A DNA stretch of 64,000 nt. Origin: Polychytrium aggregatum. Its lineage: Eukaryota; Chytridiomycota; Chytridiomycetes; Polychytriales. The notes below the pieces were generated by a model. That model did not search any database, was not told where the DNA came from, and was given only the letters and a program-made list of their open reading frames with translations. Positions 63,501-64,000 of the stretch are shown here, one piece after another. The position numbers and the translations under genes are program-made. The DNA lies in contig NW_026516225.1 of NCBI RefSeq assembly GCF_025602895.1, positions 595,636 to 659,635 on the forward strand. The letters are read 5' to 3'. The number at the start of each line of letters is the position of its first letter. The stretch's first letter is position 1.

Positions 63501-64000
63501 GCGAGTGGTCTGTTCGGCGATACGAACATCTTCCCCCTCTGACTCGTCACTATCGGACGATAAGCTTCTTCTTCCGGCCACCTCTTATCGTCATGAGTCT
63601 TTCTGGCCCGGTCTCCATCTCCCTTTCTGTCTTTATTGATGATGGATGTTCCGCTCTTGCCCTCATTGATCCTGCCTTTGCCGATCTCCATAAACTCTCT
63701 CTTATCCCTCTTTCTACTCCTTACTCCGTTTCCCTTGCTGATGGTTCTTCGGCCGGTTTCATTCGTTTCCAAACCGCGCCTTTGACTCTGACCATTGGTT
63801 CCCACACCGAGTCGATTTCTTTTCTTGTGACTCGACTCTCCACCACTCCCATCACTCTTGGTCTTCCCTGGATGCGCTTGCATAATCCAGTTGTTAATTG
63901 GAAGTCCCTCTCCCTTTCATTCTCCGATCCCTCTTGCCTTGCTGATGGACATCCTCGCGGATGTCTCTGCTTCTTCCTTGGACACTCCGTCCGCTTCCGG
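63501..64000 (+). pseudogene. A-4 pol, N-terminal part, frameshifted
   Basis: Matches the start of A-3 pol through the D-D-G protease region and beyond, with an extra C near 63,582 and a lost CA near 63,950. It runs off the window. Confidence 0.82.

Larger units (their letters stand above)
10489..64000 (-). mobile_element. A-1: outermost Ty3/Gypsy element (family A), heavily invaded, extends past the window
   Basis: Its 3' LTR begins at 10,489 and its 5' LTR at 32,004, both in minus orientation. The two LTR pieces share private variants absent from other A copies, notably CTATTGATACAC where the others have a TATA box (10,731 and 32,243 regions), so they are an LTR pair of one element. Gag is at 30979-31932 and Pol at 31009-28413, continued at 12199-11927 after the F insertion. 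C entered the 5' LTR at 32,333, so the rest of that LTR should lie to the right of the window. The pol 3' quarter (about 950 nt) is missing, replaced by LTR-G, A-x and LTR-H sequence. Confidence 0.8.
32334..64000 (+). mobile_element. C: chromovirus-type element inserted in the A-1 5' LTR, extends past the window
   Basis: 5' LTR 32334-32752, gag 32925-33902, pol from 33,884, interrupted by A-2 at 33,926 and resumed at 46,789-48,110, then entered by E. The remaining pol and the 3' LTR should lie beyond the right edge. The pol frame joins across A-2 when one AGCCG copy is dropped, but two small frame breaks near 47,550-47,590 show that C is not active. Confidence 0.82.
48111..64000 (+). mobile_element. 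E: Ty3/Gypsy element inserted in C pol, cut by B-3, extends past the window
   Basis: 5' LTR 48111-48415, gag 48443-49405, pol from 49,384 to the B-3 insertion at 50,428. TCCGG (48106-48110) is the candidate target sequence. The rest of pol and the 3' LTR should lie beyond B-3 and the elements inside it, outside the window. Confidence 0.82.
61684..64000 (+). mobile_element. A-4: further family A copy, indel-rich, cut by the window edge
   Basis: 5' LTR 61684-62473, gag region 62546-63500 and pol start to the edge. Silent substitutions relative to A-3 (for example GACGAG for GATGAA in gag) show that it is a separate copy. At least a dozen one- or two-base indels in 1.6 kb break gag and pol. Confidence 0.85.

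Noticed and set aside
1-64000. tRNA, rRNA or other structured RNA genes
   Set aside because: No cloverleaf with A and B box spacing and no rRNA core sequence was noticed on either strand. A tRNA or covariance-model scan was not possible here.

Overview
The window looks like a GC-rich nuclear contig from an early-diverging (chytrid-like) fungus. It has intron-containing housekeeping genes with short GT..AG introns (84-269 nt), a fungal-type delta-12 desaturase, and abundant Ty3/Gypsy chromoviruses. The organism assignment is inferred from gene style only.

Positions 1-10,488 are ordinary host DNA. A minus-strand gene of unknown function runs off the left edge (1-967). It is followed by a microsatellite-rich upstream region, a six-exon delta-12 fatty acid desaturase (2146-4430, +), a four-exon HIG1-domain protein resembling respiratory supercomplex factor 2 (6246-7401, +), a decayed HTH-containing fragment (8044-8271, -), and an unplaced protein with weak Clr2-like features (8636-9520, -).

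From 10,489 to the right edge (53.5 kb) everything visible is LTR retrotransposon inserted into LTR retrotransposon. I name families A-F from their gag, pol and LTRs, plus two LTR-only families G and H. The outermost element is A-1 (minus): its 3' LTR starts at 10,489 and its 5' LTR at 32,004. A-1 pol holds F (12,200-28,412), and F pol holds two copies of B (B-1 12,542-18,008; B-2 20,476-25,941). The A-1 5' LTR holds C (from 32,334). C holds A-2 (33,926-46,788), which itself holds D (36,897-43,349), and C is then entered by E (48,111). E is entered by B-3 (50,428), B-3 by A-3 (55,688), and A-3 by A-4 (61,684 to the edge). Five-base target duplications are visible on both sides for B-1, B-2, F, A-2 and D. 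The interrupted pol frames of F, A-1 and A-2 rejoin in frame when the inserts are removed.

Families A, B, C, E and F encode Gag and Pol in overlapping frames with Pol in -1. Each has a slippery heptamer (GGGAAAC, GGGAAAT or CCCAAAC) in the Gag frame, 5 or 7 nt before a strong hairpin that contains the gag stop codon. Family D instead has one fused Gag-Pol frame. Families A, C, E and F have no tRNA-like primer site. The bases just after their 5' LTR are the exact 10-12 nt complement of an LTR segment lying 38-39 nt downstream of the TATA box, as in Tf1/sushi self-priming. B and D carry a TGG-starting tRNA primer site. The A, B, D and F Pol proteins end in a chromodomain.

The last 2.7 kb carries many one-base indels relative to its sister copies, and may be poorly polished sequence.
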